DNA from: Vigna angularis
Taxonomy: Eukaryota; Streptophyta; Magnoliopsida; Fabales; Fabaceae
DNA: 64,000 nucleotides
Direction of reading: 5' to 3'
Assembly: GCF_016808095.1 (NCBI RefSeq)
Contig: NC_068975.1
Location: forward strand, 2,232,001-2,296,000
The notes beneath the pieces were generated by a model, which did not search any database, was not told the DNA's origin, and saw nothing but the letters and a program-made list of their open reading frames with translations. The position numbers and the translations under genes are program-made. The stretch's first letter is position 1; every line of letters starts with the position of its first letter. Below, in pieces: positions 1 through 11,500 of this stretch.

Positions 1-84
1 ATTAATATTTTTACATGGTTGAACAAAAACAATAAATAGAATGATGGATGAAAAAAACAATAAATAGAATTATTGTTAAAATAA

Positions 85-175
85 TATGACCTTATTATTA
101 TTAATATTATTATTATATTATTATTATTATTATATTATTATAATTATTATTATTATATTATTATTATTTAGGATT
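85..175. repeat. ATT/TTA trinucleotide-rich tract
   Basis: An imperfect run of TTA/ATT units with a few interruptions. It is a simple-sequence tract with no coding content. The rest of positions 1-589 is AT-rich and holds no gene I can recognise. Confidence 0.75.
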
Positions 176-589
176 AATCATTACGTAAAAATAAAAGAGA
201 GAAATAGAAGAGAGAGAAAATGAGAACATGAAAAAAGTGGTAGAGGAGCATTATTATTATCATTTAAAAATGTTTGGTATGTAGTAAGGTGTTTAAATTT
301 TGATTCTGAAATTCAGAACATGAAAAAGATAAATTCTAATTGAAATGTAGCATAAAATGGAGGAGGGTCTGCATCACACATAGAAATAGAAGAGAGAGAA
401 AAAAGTTGCAGGCTTTTTTGTCATGTTAGCACAAAATTAACGTTGTTTCTACGTATTTAATGGAAAGGACTTTATTAAAGTAAATTTTATCAGGTGTGGA
501 CGCAATTGAAACTTTTTTAAAAGGTAGGACCAACTTGACACACTACAACGAAACTAAGGACAAAGAAAGCAATTAAACCTAATAACAAT

Positions 590-2790
590 AGAGTTCATAA
601 TCCTCTAACATAACAATTCAATCATAATAAATTTATTTTCGATCCTCGACTCTAAGCCTAGACTACCGGTCTATTTATTCATTAACTCTTATGCTAACTA
701 CACAACGTGATACCGTCACTATCAACATAACATCCTCTAAAGCATTACGATCATTAACACATGTACCACCATCATGAGTAGCCCCATCATGAACATCATC
801 ATGAGCATCCACAATACCATGCACCATAGTGGAAAGAATCAGTCCCACTTTTGTACCTACCTCACCCGCTTGTAGCCGCTCCTATAGACCATTTGTAGCC
901 TCCCTTACAGATATGATCAAGTAGTCTCGTAATCCAGCTAAAGAACATGTATTTTTGCCACACAAGGACAACTAACACACCATCACCCCCACACAAGGAA
1001 AGTTCAATACTTGGACAACCCTTCCTTTGCACACAAGACAAAAGGAAGCATCTTTCTACAGATAATTCAGGATTTACTAGGTACAACAAGTGAACTTATC
1101 CCCTACTCTTATGCTCATCAATCACACACTCATGTACATCCCAACACTCACTCATGCTCCAATCTCCAACACAAGTCAAGACTAACCCTAAACATAACCA
1201 CAAATCTCATTATCTGATTAGCACCTCGTCCTATAGCTCCTCAAGCTTGATCCACGTCCATTCTTCATCAAATTTGATATTTTTAACAAAAATGCAATGG
1301 ATAATCGATTATCATAAGTGATAATTGACTATTCCTAAGAGGTTCACATTTACACAAAATACACTATGATAATCGATTATCACTTAAGATAATCGATTAT
1401 TCTAGTAAAAATTCCCAGATTTGTCACACATGAAAGGATAATTGATTATCATCTTAGATAAACGATTATTCCCGAAACAAAACTCAAAACCAATGCGCAA
1501 ATAATCGATTATAACTAGTGATAATCGTTTATTGCCGAATCGAAACACATACTGGACAAAATTCAAGTATTCAAAACACACACATCAACCCTAAATCATG
1601 AGGAAACATACTCAAAACATCATACATATATTCAAGCCTCACATTCCCTTATGAATAGACCCTCATACATTACATCACTTGAATCATCCAAAACCCATCA
1701 TTATGTAGATTACAACCAAACAAACCCAACATAATGCATATGATCATCATACCACTCTTTACAACATATATTTGAATGGTAAAAACCCCAAACAACATAC
1801 CTTTGTCCTTCCTTATCATCAAAACCTATTATCATAGGATAACCTAACAAAACCATACATACTTTCATATGATAAACCCAACATAAGCATTACATAAACC
1901 CTATTTCCATGCATACACAAACCCTTACTCAATAATAACCACAAATAATCATAACCAAAATCATATACACATGCATCAATACAAGGATTATCAATCAAGA
2001 TAATCAAGAACATATAACATACAACAACAAACAAACAAAGGTAGGCTTCCCCATACCTTGGCCAATCTTAGACTTTATCTACAACTCCAAAACACTATCA
2101 ATCTTTTCTTGCACTAAGGTTTTATGCAGTTCTTCCTCTTCTCTCTTAGAAACGCCTCTCTCTCCTTAGGGTACCAATGTGCAACACCTTTTTCCTCTTC
2201 TTCTTCTTTTATCTTTTTTCCCTCTATCTCTATCTTTTTAGTTTTAATAAATCTCTCACTTAATCTCTAGAAATCCATCAAGATTTCCTCTCCTATTTTA
2301 TCTCAACTACTTCTTAAAATATCAACAACTACTAAATCCTCATAAGGTTCACGTAATCTTCCATTTACGTTTCAGATTTTCTATTATTTGCATCCTTTTA
2401 CTTTCTACACCCCTTAAAATAATTCATGCACCACTTAATAAAGGTAAAATGACCCTTTTGTTCCTCGACCAAAAATACAATTAAAATCAAAATTTCTACT
2501 AAATTCTTCTCCCTAAGAATTGAACCCTCATCCATTCAATCCTAAACAACATCTCTACGAACAAACCAACACATCATAATGGTAATGTCACACACACACA
2601 CAAATCACCAAACTAACATATCAATCATGTGTTGCACCTTATCAATAATAACACTAAATAATTAACATAACAATTAGTTCTAAGAAACATCTAACATTAA
2701 ACACCAATTACCAAACAATAATACTCAAGTCTCAAAACCAATTTATTCCTTAATTACTACGTTTTTTTCGGGTCTTACATATTCGCTTTT
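590..2790 (-). repeat. degenerate LTR-type sequence (Ty3/gypsy-like)
   Basis: There is no credible gene here. Read on the minus strand, the part around 1930-2170 resembles positions 43800-44100 on the plus strand: both share GGCCAAGGTATGGGGAA, then ACCTTTGTTTGTTTG, then TTCTTGATT and a GATTATG run. The right edge, near 2780, reads TGTAAGACCCG on the minus strand, which looks like an LTR start. I infer an old LTR of the same gypsy-like family as the one near 43.7-46.07 kb. Left boundary and target duplication were not found. Confidence 0.45.
1301..1512. repeat. cluster of ATAATCGATTAT palindromes
   Basis: The 12-bp palindrome ATAATCGATTAT occurs exactly at about 1301, 1369, 1389 and 1501, with several one-base variants between (for example ATAATTGATTAT). 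The same word returns at about 33155 and 33207, and in variant form near 32502, in a different retroelement. Its role is unknown. Confidence 0.8.
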
Positions 2791-3610
2791 GATTTAGAGT
2801 ATTGTTATGCTGTGATTTTTTAGCCATACAACTCTTATTAGTTCACCCTAGGCTAAAGCAACCCAAATGGCCTCCTCTAGCCACTTTCCTCCAAGAGTTG
2901 GCCTAACTTCTCTTAGAGAATCATCAAACATCACCTCATTCACCATACAACACCATAAAACCGAGAGCCTTAGCTCACTCACACCAAATTCTGCAAACTT
3001 CATCCATTTACCATCACCATGACTTGTTCTTCTTGTTTTGACCCAACTTAACTAGGAGGATTGTCATCAACTTCCTCCACTTGAAGATCAATGTGTGTTT
3101 GTCATAAGATGAGTCTTTTGTAATAAGTTTAATAAAGAAGGCAAAATTATAAGAACCAAAGCTAGATTGGTATCATAAGGTTACAATAATAAAAGGTCAG
3201 GTTCTTGGTTTAGTGTGATTTAACAAACAAGATGAAGATGTTAAGACAAGATCGTTTAAGACTTATATCGTATCTTTCAAAAACATCTTTTGGCATTTTA
3301 TCTATCAAAACATATTGAGAACTTGTTTGAGAATTGTTTAGCAATTTATAAACGATAAGTAGTTTATGAAAAAGTTTTGTGAAAACTAAATACTTTGAAA
3401 AAAAATTTAGTAAACACACCAATACATGAACAAACACATGATTGCTCTTTTAAGATTTTATATTCGATCAAAGATTTCCACACAAGCTTATTTGATGACT
3501 ATTATAAGTGGTTGTCAGCAAGTACGTTAAGTATACAAAAACTTGAGGTGCCTATTATTAGCTATTTCAACCTAGGTTTAATTATTCTACAAATCAAACA
3601 ATATAATCTA
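2791..3610. other. intergenic, nothing recognised
   Basis: This is AT-rich sequence with short open frames only. I see no domain, splice pattern or clear repeat structure. Confidence 0.5.
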
Positions 3611-4137
3611 TAGAGGTGGCAAAACAAAATCGAACTTGATGGACTGATCCACTAACCTACTGTTAATTTGAAAGATTGAGTTGACATTTTTAACTTTCCA
3701 ACTTGTTTTAATTTGTTTCGCCTAGTTCATCAAACTGTTCTTTTTAAATTAAAAATTAGAATGATTGTTTTTAATTTAAATGATACAAAATACTGTTGTA
3801 TTATAACTTAAATTCATTAACACTTATAAACTAAGTTTACATATTGATTTTTATGGGATAATCTAATAGGTAAGCGTAATATTTCCTTTAATTTATCCAA
3901 GAGATATTAATTACCTAATTAAATACTTAGATAATATTTACATAACTAAATGTATTTTTAATATATTTAAAAAAATAACAAAATTATAAAATAAAACTCA
4001 TTAATCCACTTTTTAAATGATAAGTGAGGACTTTCACGCTACCTAAACATAATAAATAAACTCATTTCACATATTTTGTACATGTGTAACAAGAGAGTTA
4101 GTCAAAACCAATCATATTAACCTATTTGTCACCTCTA
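3611..4137. mobile_element. hAT-type MITE
   Basis: The left end reads TAGAGGTGGCAAA and the right end, reverse-complemented, reads TAGAGGTGACAAA. These are terminal inverted repeats of the TAG...GTGxCAAA type usual for plant hAT MITEs. The flanking 8-mers (ATAATCTA and ATTATATA) agree at only about five of eight positions, so the target duplication is decayed or coincidental. The interior is AT-rich and non-coding. Confidence 0.5.
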
Positions 4138-4865
4138 ATTATATATAATATATAAGAAATTAAAACCAAATGTATCGATACATGATTGCTTTGACATTTT
4201 TTAGGTTATCCTACTAATTTTAATTTTAAGAGTACTAACGGCTTTTCTATTTTCTTAGTCAATGGTCCTAAACAATTTTCTTAGTGATATAGACTCTATC
4301 AATTTTTGAACTTTTGTTACACTTCTTATATTTCCTCCTCTTTCTTAACTTATGATATTCCCCCCTTTCTTAGATGTTCCTGATTTTCGATCATATTAAA
4401 TTTTCTTCACAATATATTCAAAATATTGATCATCATTAGATTCGTGTAATCTTAATTAAGTCTAAGTTTATTTATTAATTTTATTTGTTAGTGGTTACTT
4501 TCATGATATTTTGAAATTATATTTAATCTAATACATAACTACACAAAGATAAATTATATACCATTTATCTATACCCGTTTAAGAATGAAACAAGGTTTAT
4601 CTATTGTAAAGTTATAAACAAGAAACAAAATATAAATTCTCTAATTAGTTATTAAAAGTTTATGAACTTATTTAATTATAAATTATACTCATAAAAAATA
4701 TTATTTGGGCATCGCCTTAGTCTAATAACTAGTATTGTTTTTCATCCATCTTTTTACTTACATTGGCTTCCATTTATTTCGTAATACTGTAATGGATTAA
4801 TTAATAATTATTTATTAATTAATAACAAATTATGAATAGGCATCTAGATTCTTCCAATTGGTGTG
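4138..4865. other. intergenic, upstream of WSS1B-like gene
   Basis: AT-rich spacer. It includes a TTAATTAATAA-rich stretch near 4797-4830. No gene or clear mobile element is visible. Confidence 0.5.
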
Positions 4866-5575
4866 GATATGCTGAGCGCACACGTCCATCTCCCTGTCCT
4901 ATAATTTTCATTCATCTTTCCTAAAATTTTCACTCCGCGCCAGGTAACTCAATTTTCCCCCTGCTTGTACAATTTCAGTTCGGATCATGTCAATTTTCTC
5001 TTTTCTCCAACTATTTCATGGATTTGTTTTTGTTACAAACTGTCTTTATTTTATTCTTCATTTTATCGGTTTTGAGGTTTGAGGTCGGCGTTGAATTATG
5101 AATTCTCACATGGGTTTATTTAATTCTCCAGAATTTGGTTATGGAAGTTGTGAATCGCTTAAAATTTGTCAAATTACTTATACTCATTTTGAGTTAATTT
5201 GTTGGTTTGGTGTGATTAAATTTTCTCAAATTTGGTTGTATATGTATCTATAGGAAGTTTTTTAACTTACTCTCTTACGAATTATGATTAAATTTGTGAA
5301 ATGTGTTGGGATACCTAGCTGCTTTCAGAGTTTTGGAGGTGCCCTTATAAAAAATTGTTCAATTTAGTTTTCCAAATATGAGGGAAGGGGAATTTTTTTG
5401 AAGATCAAGGTTAATTTACTCGGTAGTTTAACCCTTCGTGTATCCCTGTACTCACACAGAGAGAGAGAGAGAGGTGTATTAGGTTTCTATAATATTCCTT
5501 CTTGGGACCTTGTTTGTACCAAAAGTATAATCAGTGGAAAATGACTAGACCTATTTTGATTCTTGTAGATTAAAT
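4866..5575 (+). promoter_or_regulatory. probable 5' leader of the WSS1B-like gene with a leader intron
   Basis: Base composition changes near 4866-4945, where a pyrimidine- and GC-richer stretch ends in GCGCCAG followed by GTAACT, a good splice donor. Just before the first ATG, CTTGTAG followed by ATTAAAT looks like an acceptor. I infer a 5' UTR intron of about 0.6 kb. A (GA)n tract lies at about 5457-5473. The transcription start is not known. Confidence 0.45.
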
Positions 5576-8500
5576 ATGCAACCTCAATCGAGCCTGCTTA
5601 ACGTCTCTGTTACATGGAGGGGGAAAAAATTTGTTGTAGAGATGAATATAGGGGCCAATGTTAAGGATCTAGGACAGGAATTGCAAAAGTTAACTAATAT
5701 CAATGAAGATACGATGCGGTTCATTATTCCACAAATTTCTGGTAGAGCGTCAAAACTGCTGGCTCCATTTTCAGCGGAGCATGCAGTTTTAAGTCTGCAG
5801 GAAGCTTCAATTACTGAGGTACTGCCATTTCCATATTTTCTATCATGTGGGTTAAGATTTAACTACATGAAAAATATTATTCTTATCGACTTCATTCACA
5901 TGGATATAGTTTTTATTGTTCTGTGAATCATTGCATTGTATTTGCTGCTTTCCTTAATAGTTTTTTTCAGGTCATGCCACGGGTTTCCCCTAGTCCATTG
6001 GACCAGAGTTTCATAATACTTTTGTGCTATTTATCTAAAATTCAGGAGTAAATATTTTTCTTGAACCAAACTATCGTTAACTACCTATGATGGAACCTCC
6101 AATTCTAGGATATGAAATTGATTGTTTGACACACATTCTTCAGCAGACTTGAGTGGATTGGCTGTTTTAAAATGCTATTTGATTAGAGTCGAAGCCTTGA
6201 ACCCATTAGTCAATTGTCATGTGAAGTTGTCAACAAAAGGTAGCCCAAATCTGCTGGAATGGTGGTATAGTTACATGTTAAGCTTAGTAAGAAGCGTGTG
6301 AGCTGGTAGAACATTGTGAGTGAGAAGTTGATTGTTTTAGTGGGGCCTATGGGGCATCAGAAGGGGAGCATTAGTGATAAACATTTTGTCTTAAATGTAT
6401 GTTGGGAGAGTGACATTTGGGAATATCTTGGGCATTTTCATTAGCCATTGTTGAGGAAGATTTACTCTTTGTAATGAGCATTGCTCTTGGGAGTATCTAA
6501 GCTGAGACATTCCATGCTGTTACTGTAATTATCATTTTTTTTATTTCCATTGGTATTTTCAATTATTATCACTATTCTACAAACTATTTTATCATTTTAT
6601 ATTTATTGTTTTGAATATAGAAAGGAAAACAATGCATGTTACTATTTTTGTTGGTTGATTAAGTGTCAAACCAATATTCAATCTTCCAATTAGCATTTTT
6701 GTTGAGGAACACTTTACAGTCAAATAACGGTGATTTTTATGTTATAATCCTAATTAATTTCAGTTGAAAATAAGACTGATTTATTATTCTCAATCATAAA
6801 AAATACATTCTGATACTTTCTATTTGTAATAATCTAATTCTCCTAAAAAGAGAAATAAGGAAACTAGGAAAGTAAAATAAAGGGAACTAGGGAAACTAGG
6901 AAAGTAAAATAAAATAAAGATTATATATCTATTTCCTCTAATTAGGAAGATTCTAAAGATATTATCTCAAATTACAACACTCCCCTCAAGCTGGATCATA
7001 CAAGATTGTATAAACCAAGCTTGGAATAGTCAAACTCAATTGTAGAGAACGTCAATAAACAAAATTGGACAACAATGGATGAGGGCGAACTAGCACCATG
7101 AAACTTCAACTTGGACAACAATGGACGAGGGAGATTTCCATAAAAAATGGATGATGACTTGCAGCAGCAAACAACAACAAACTACAAGAACAGATGAAGG
7201 GCCTCCAGTGGCGAACAACAACAAACTGCAGGGACTGGATTGCCATCAATAGTGACGAACAACAACAAAACTTCAAGAACATGATTTCCATGAGTAACAT
7301 ATGGGAGGCCTTCAAAGGCTAACAACCACAAACTTGTAGGGACTTAACTACCCTAAACAGCAACAAACCTTCAGGGACTTAACTGCCCTAAACAACAACA
7401 GACCTGCAAGGATTACACTACCTTGCAGCGGCACTAAAAGGCTAACAGCCACAAACCTGTAGGGACTTTAACCACCATGAACAAACCTTAAGGGACTTAA
7501 CTGCCCTAACAACAACGAACCTTTAGGGACTTAACTGCCCTGAACAACAACAAACCTACAGGAACTGAACTGTCTGCAGTGACTAATAGCAACAAACTTA
7601 ACCACCCTACAGCGGCTGAAACAACAACAAACCTTTAGGGACTAACTACCCTGCGGTGGCTGAAACTTTTCTTCCCCTCACGACTGAATGACATATGCAC
7701 GTCAATGACAGAACGTGAAGGTGGAAGAACTGGTGAGAACCAATCCGTACAAGGGACAAATCTGAATCCCATAACTTCGAAAGAGACAATTCAACGGGCG
7801 GTCTCAAAGAACAACTCTAAGTGAGCTGTTATAACAAAGCATTGACAGTGAAGAGAGCCTTTCACATTAGTGATGGTAGAAACCAAAAAACACCAAATAC
7901 CGAAGACACTTTGGAGGTCCTAAGTTCTCTACTCGACTACTCCCAAATGGTGATACTTACACTGTATCACAAAAGTACGAGCTAAACTCTAGCCCAAGAA
8001 GAAAGTTCTCGACAAGGGCTGAAAAATATTTCCCCTCACGTCAAACAGCAAAAACTCTTGATCAAAGAAAATGCAGCAGCGACAAACTGCAGAGGATGCA
8101 ACAATTGACTGCGGTGACGGTGACTGACTGCGCCGACGGCTGACTTCCCCTACGCCGACTGTGGTAGTAGCAGAACGAAGCACTGTTGCTTGAGAAACAG
8201 AAACGAAGTGAGAACCCATTAGTGATAGGAGGAGGAAAGGTCCTGGTCATTTGGTGGAGGCATAAACCAGAACGCACACACCAAACCAGAACACAGAAAC
8301 GAGAGGGAGGTTCAATGATGCAGAAGCGTGTAGCAAGCGACGACAACGTCGACGACGGTTGCGGCGACAACGATAGAGGCAGCGGCCTTCTTCTGAGCAG
8401 CCTTCTTCTTGCTAGCGTCCGACACCATCCTTAATCGCTAATTGAAGACGAATTAAGAGGATCAGAAAGGAGAGACGAAAATAGATCTAAAATACGACCT

Positions 8501-11500
8501 AGGATTTCGCGGAACAAGGAGAAATAAAAATCGAACCCGAGAGAAAGCTTACGTTCGAGGTTTGCGTTTTTGAAGGAGGTAGTTGTGGAGACAACGAAGA
8601 TGACAACAATGACTGCTATGGAGGGTTAGAACAGAGAGGAGGAGGTCCGGCGAGTCGACCAGAAGGGCGCGGTGTGATTCCGACACCGGGACAGCGGCGC
8701 GTGACAAACACACACACGAGATCTAACGGAGAGAGGAGACGCGTGACGGTGCGTGCGGAGGAGTATGAGACAACGAGCACCAGGGTTAGGTCGCGCTCGA
8801 AGAGACGATCCAGATTCGCTGGTCAACGGTCAGAATTGCGACGGTGGCTGGCAGCAAACAATGACCGGCGATGGATAGCGGCGGTGCACAGTGGAGTAAG
8901 CAGCGAAGGCAGTGGCCTTTCTTGGATTCTTTGAAGAAGAGACTTTTGGTCTCTTTGATTCAACTGACAGCCAATAAGAATGTCAAAAGGAGCCAAAATT
9001 GATTGGGCATCAACAAATCTAAAGCACCAGTTTCAGTTACTGGTCCGAAAGGGAATGGGTTCGAATCCCATTCTGATCATACTCAAACAAACTCTGTATT
9101 TGGTAATATTGGAAAAAAAAGGTCAGAATTCTAAGGCAGAACTTGACTAGGGCAATTGAAGCGCATTAAAAACACATGTTAAAGAAGAGACTTTAAGGGG
9201 GCCGGTGGCGGCCATGGCGGTCGGCCGCGGAAGCGGATCAGACAAACTCTGATACCAAGTGGAAAATAAGACTGATTTATTATTCTCAATCATAAAAAAT
9301 ACATTCTGATACTTTCTATTTGTAATAATCTAATTCTCCTAAAAAGGGAAATAGAGAAACTAGGAAAGTAAAATAAAGGGAAATAGGGAAACTAGGAAAG
9401 TAAAATAAAATAAAGATTATATATCTATTTCCTCTAATTAGGAAGATTCTAAAGATATTGTCTCAAATTACAACAATTTCTCCACAAGGGGATTCATTGA
9501 ACTGGTTATTCATATACATCCTTTCTGTTTGTTTTATCAATGCTTGTAATTAGCACCACTGAATGTTGACTTAATTGTTTGGTGTACTATTACCTTAAGT
9601 CACTATTTTTATTCCCCAGGCCAGGTCAATTATCATGATGGGTGTGTCAACAAATGAGGTTGAAGAGGTTCTTCAAAGTTCAAAAACAGATTTAAGAATA
9701 GCTGGATTTGAGGATGAAGAGAAGAGAATGAAACAAAGAATTTCACACGAACCTCATATTTCATTGAAACTCCCACAAGGGCAGTATATATTTTGTGAAT
9801 TTCGCACACTTCAAATTCCAGGATTAGAGGTACTATATTGCTACATGATTATTAATGTTTGTGTCCAATAAAAGAATCACACAACTGATATTTATCTTTT
9901 AGACCTCTTTATACTCCTGCATTTACATTGTTACTAGTAACTAGTAATAGGGTGTTTTCGTAAAGTATTCCAAGAGTGTAGACATCATTTTACTATGTGA
10001 TTATTATTGAAAGGATGAAGTTTCTGGGATAGAGGGAGATAATAGAGGCAAGATACTATGAAATTGGCATTGATTTGATATCATATGACTTGTTAGAATG
10101 TGATGATAAGATTTATAAAACCTAATGCGTTATAAGTTTCCACGATTTCGTCTTGCTCATACTTCTAATAGTCATTTGTTACCTTTTTGTTCATTGTAAA
10201 AATCTGCATATGAATTTTGTTTGTTCCTCTAACGTATGTAGCAATATTGTGCCTAATCCCTTCACATGGCATATTAAGTCAGTGCACAAAAATTCTCATT
10301 TAATGTGCCTTGTTTTTTAGAAGTGCAATATGTCTCAAGCTAAATTTATTTCTCCTTTTGAAGAAAGATGACAGCTCCATGGAGAAAAGTAACAGCAAAG
10401 TGGGTGAAGGGAGGGGCAGCAGCAATGCACATGATAGGAAACCCTAATTGCACCAACCTTATTTGTTTTCTGTGTTTAAAACATAGTTAAAAATTGGGCC
10501 AGGCCCAATAAAAATTTTAAACCCACTCTAGTACACACAACATCAAAACACTTTCTCTTTTATTCTTTTCCAGCTGGCCTAACTTACTACCACCAACAGC
10601 CACTGCTGCCGCACTGCTCGCCAATGGCCGCTGTCATCGCCTGCAAGTCACCTCCATATCAGTCGTCGGCCAAACCTGTTTTTTTTATTTTTCAATTTTT
10701 TTTCAAAATCTTTCTTCTTCTCCACTTTCTGATAGGATATACTGTGTATGATAGGAGGAAGCAAATTAAGAAGTAGTTGCTAGCTAGATTGTTAGGGTGA
10801 GTGAGTGAGGTTTCCTTTATATAGTTGGGGGGTCCTGGTATGCAGGGGACTTTGGATTAATTTTGTAGATTGAGCTTTAGCTCTTTGTGAAGGGAAAACC
10901 CTTGGAGGAGAGAGTGCTCTCCTATTTTGGGTTCTTTTTAGTTTATACAATAAAGAAGATTATTCTTCTTTCTCTTTTCAATTCTAAATTCCTAATAAAT
11001 TGGTATGACCTGTCAGATCAAGAAGTGGTGGAAGCATGGAAGGAAGAGTCAATACTTTGGAGAAGTGGGCCAGTGAATAGAAAAGGGTGATAGCAGAATG
11101 GAGAAGAAGTTTCCAAGAATTGAAAGAAATGATATTGGAATACCAGAATCAAGAAAGGGACTCAAAAAGGAAGGGAGAAATCTCTTGACAAAGCAAGAAG
11201 GGGAGGAAAAGAGGAATTTCTTCATGACATGAAGAAAGGAAAGAAAGAAGTAAAGAAGGGTAGGGTTGCTGGGTAGGATAGTCTGCCAGACATCAAGAAA
11301 ACCAAGAAACCCTCAGATGGAGGAGAAAATTCAACCAATTGGGAGAAGAAAAGAGAAACGGATATCAGTGAAGAGGATAGGGTTGACCAAGACTGTGAGG
11401 GGAATGTTGAACCCATCAGGGAGTAGAGTGTCAGAAGCTGTTGTTTTGAGTGTTGATTGTTTTGTAGGAATTAAAGGACAAGATAGGAGAGAAGAAAATA

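Larger units (their letters stand above)
6762..9475 (-). mobile_element. non-autonomous LTR retrotransposon with iMet-type primer site, in WSS1B intron 1
   Basis: Two 218-bp direct repeats (6762-6979 and 9258-9475) differ at only a few positions and are flanked by a perfect 5-bp duplication ATTTC (6757-6761, 9476-9480). On the minus strand the LTR starts TGTTGTAATTTG and is followed directly by TGGTATCAGAG, the initiator-Met primer-binding site. A purine tract (TTGAGGGGAGTG) abuts the other LTR. The 2.3 kb interior has no gag or pol; it has CAACAA-rich, GGGACTTAACTGCCC-like repeats at 7080-7660 and a GC-rich part at 8050-8930. The near-identical LTRs point to a fairly recent insertion that must have been mobilised by another element. 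Confidence 0.88.

Noticed and set aside
8062..8934. Several open frames in the GC-rich part of the intron-1 LTR element
   Set aside because: They overlap on both strands, lack domains, and reflect base composition.
8996..9079. A working tRNA-Leu gene
   Set aside because: The 5' acceptor strand, D arm and box A are disrupted, so I call it a relic.
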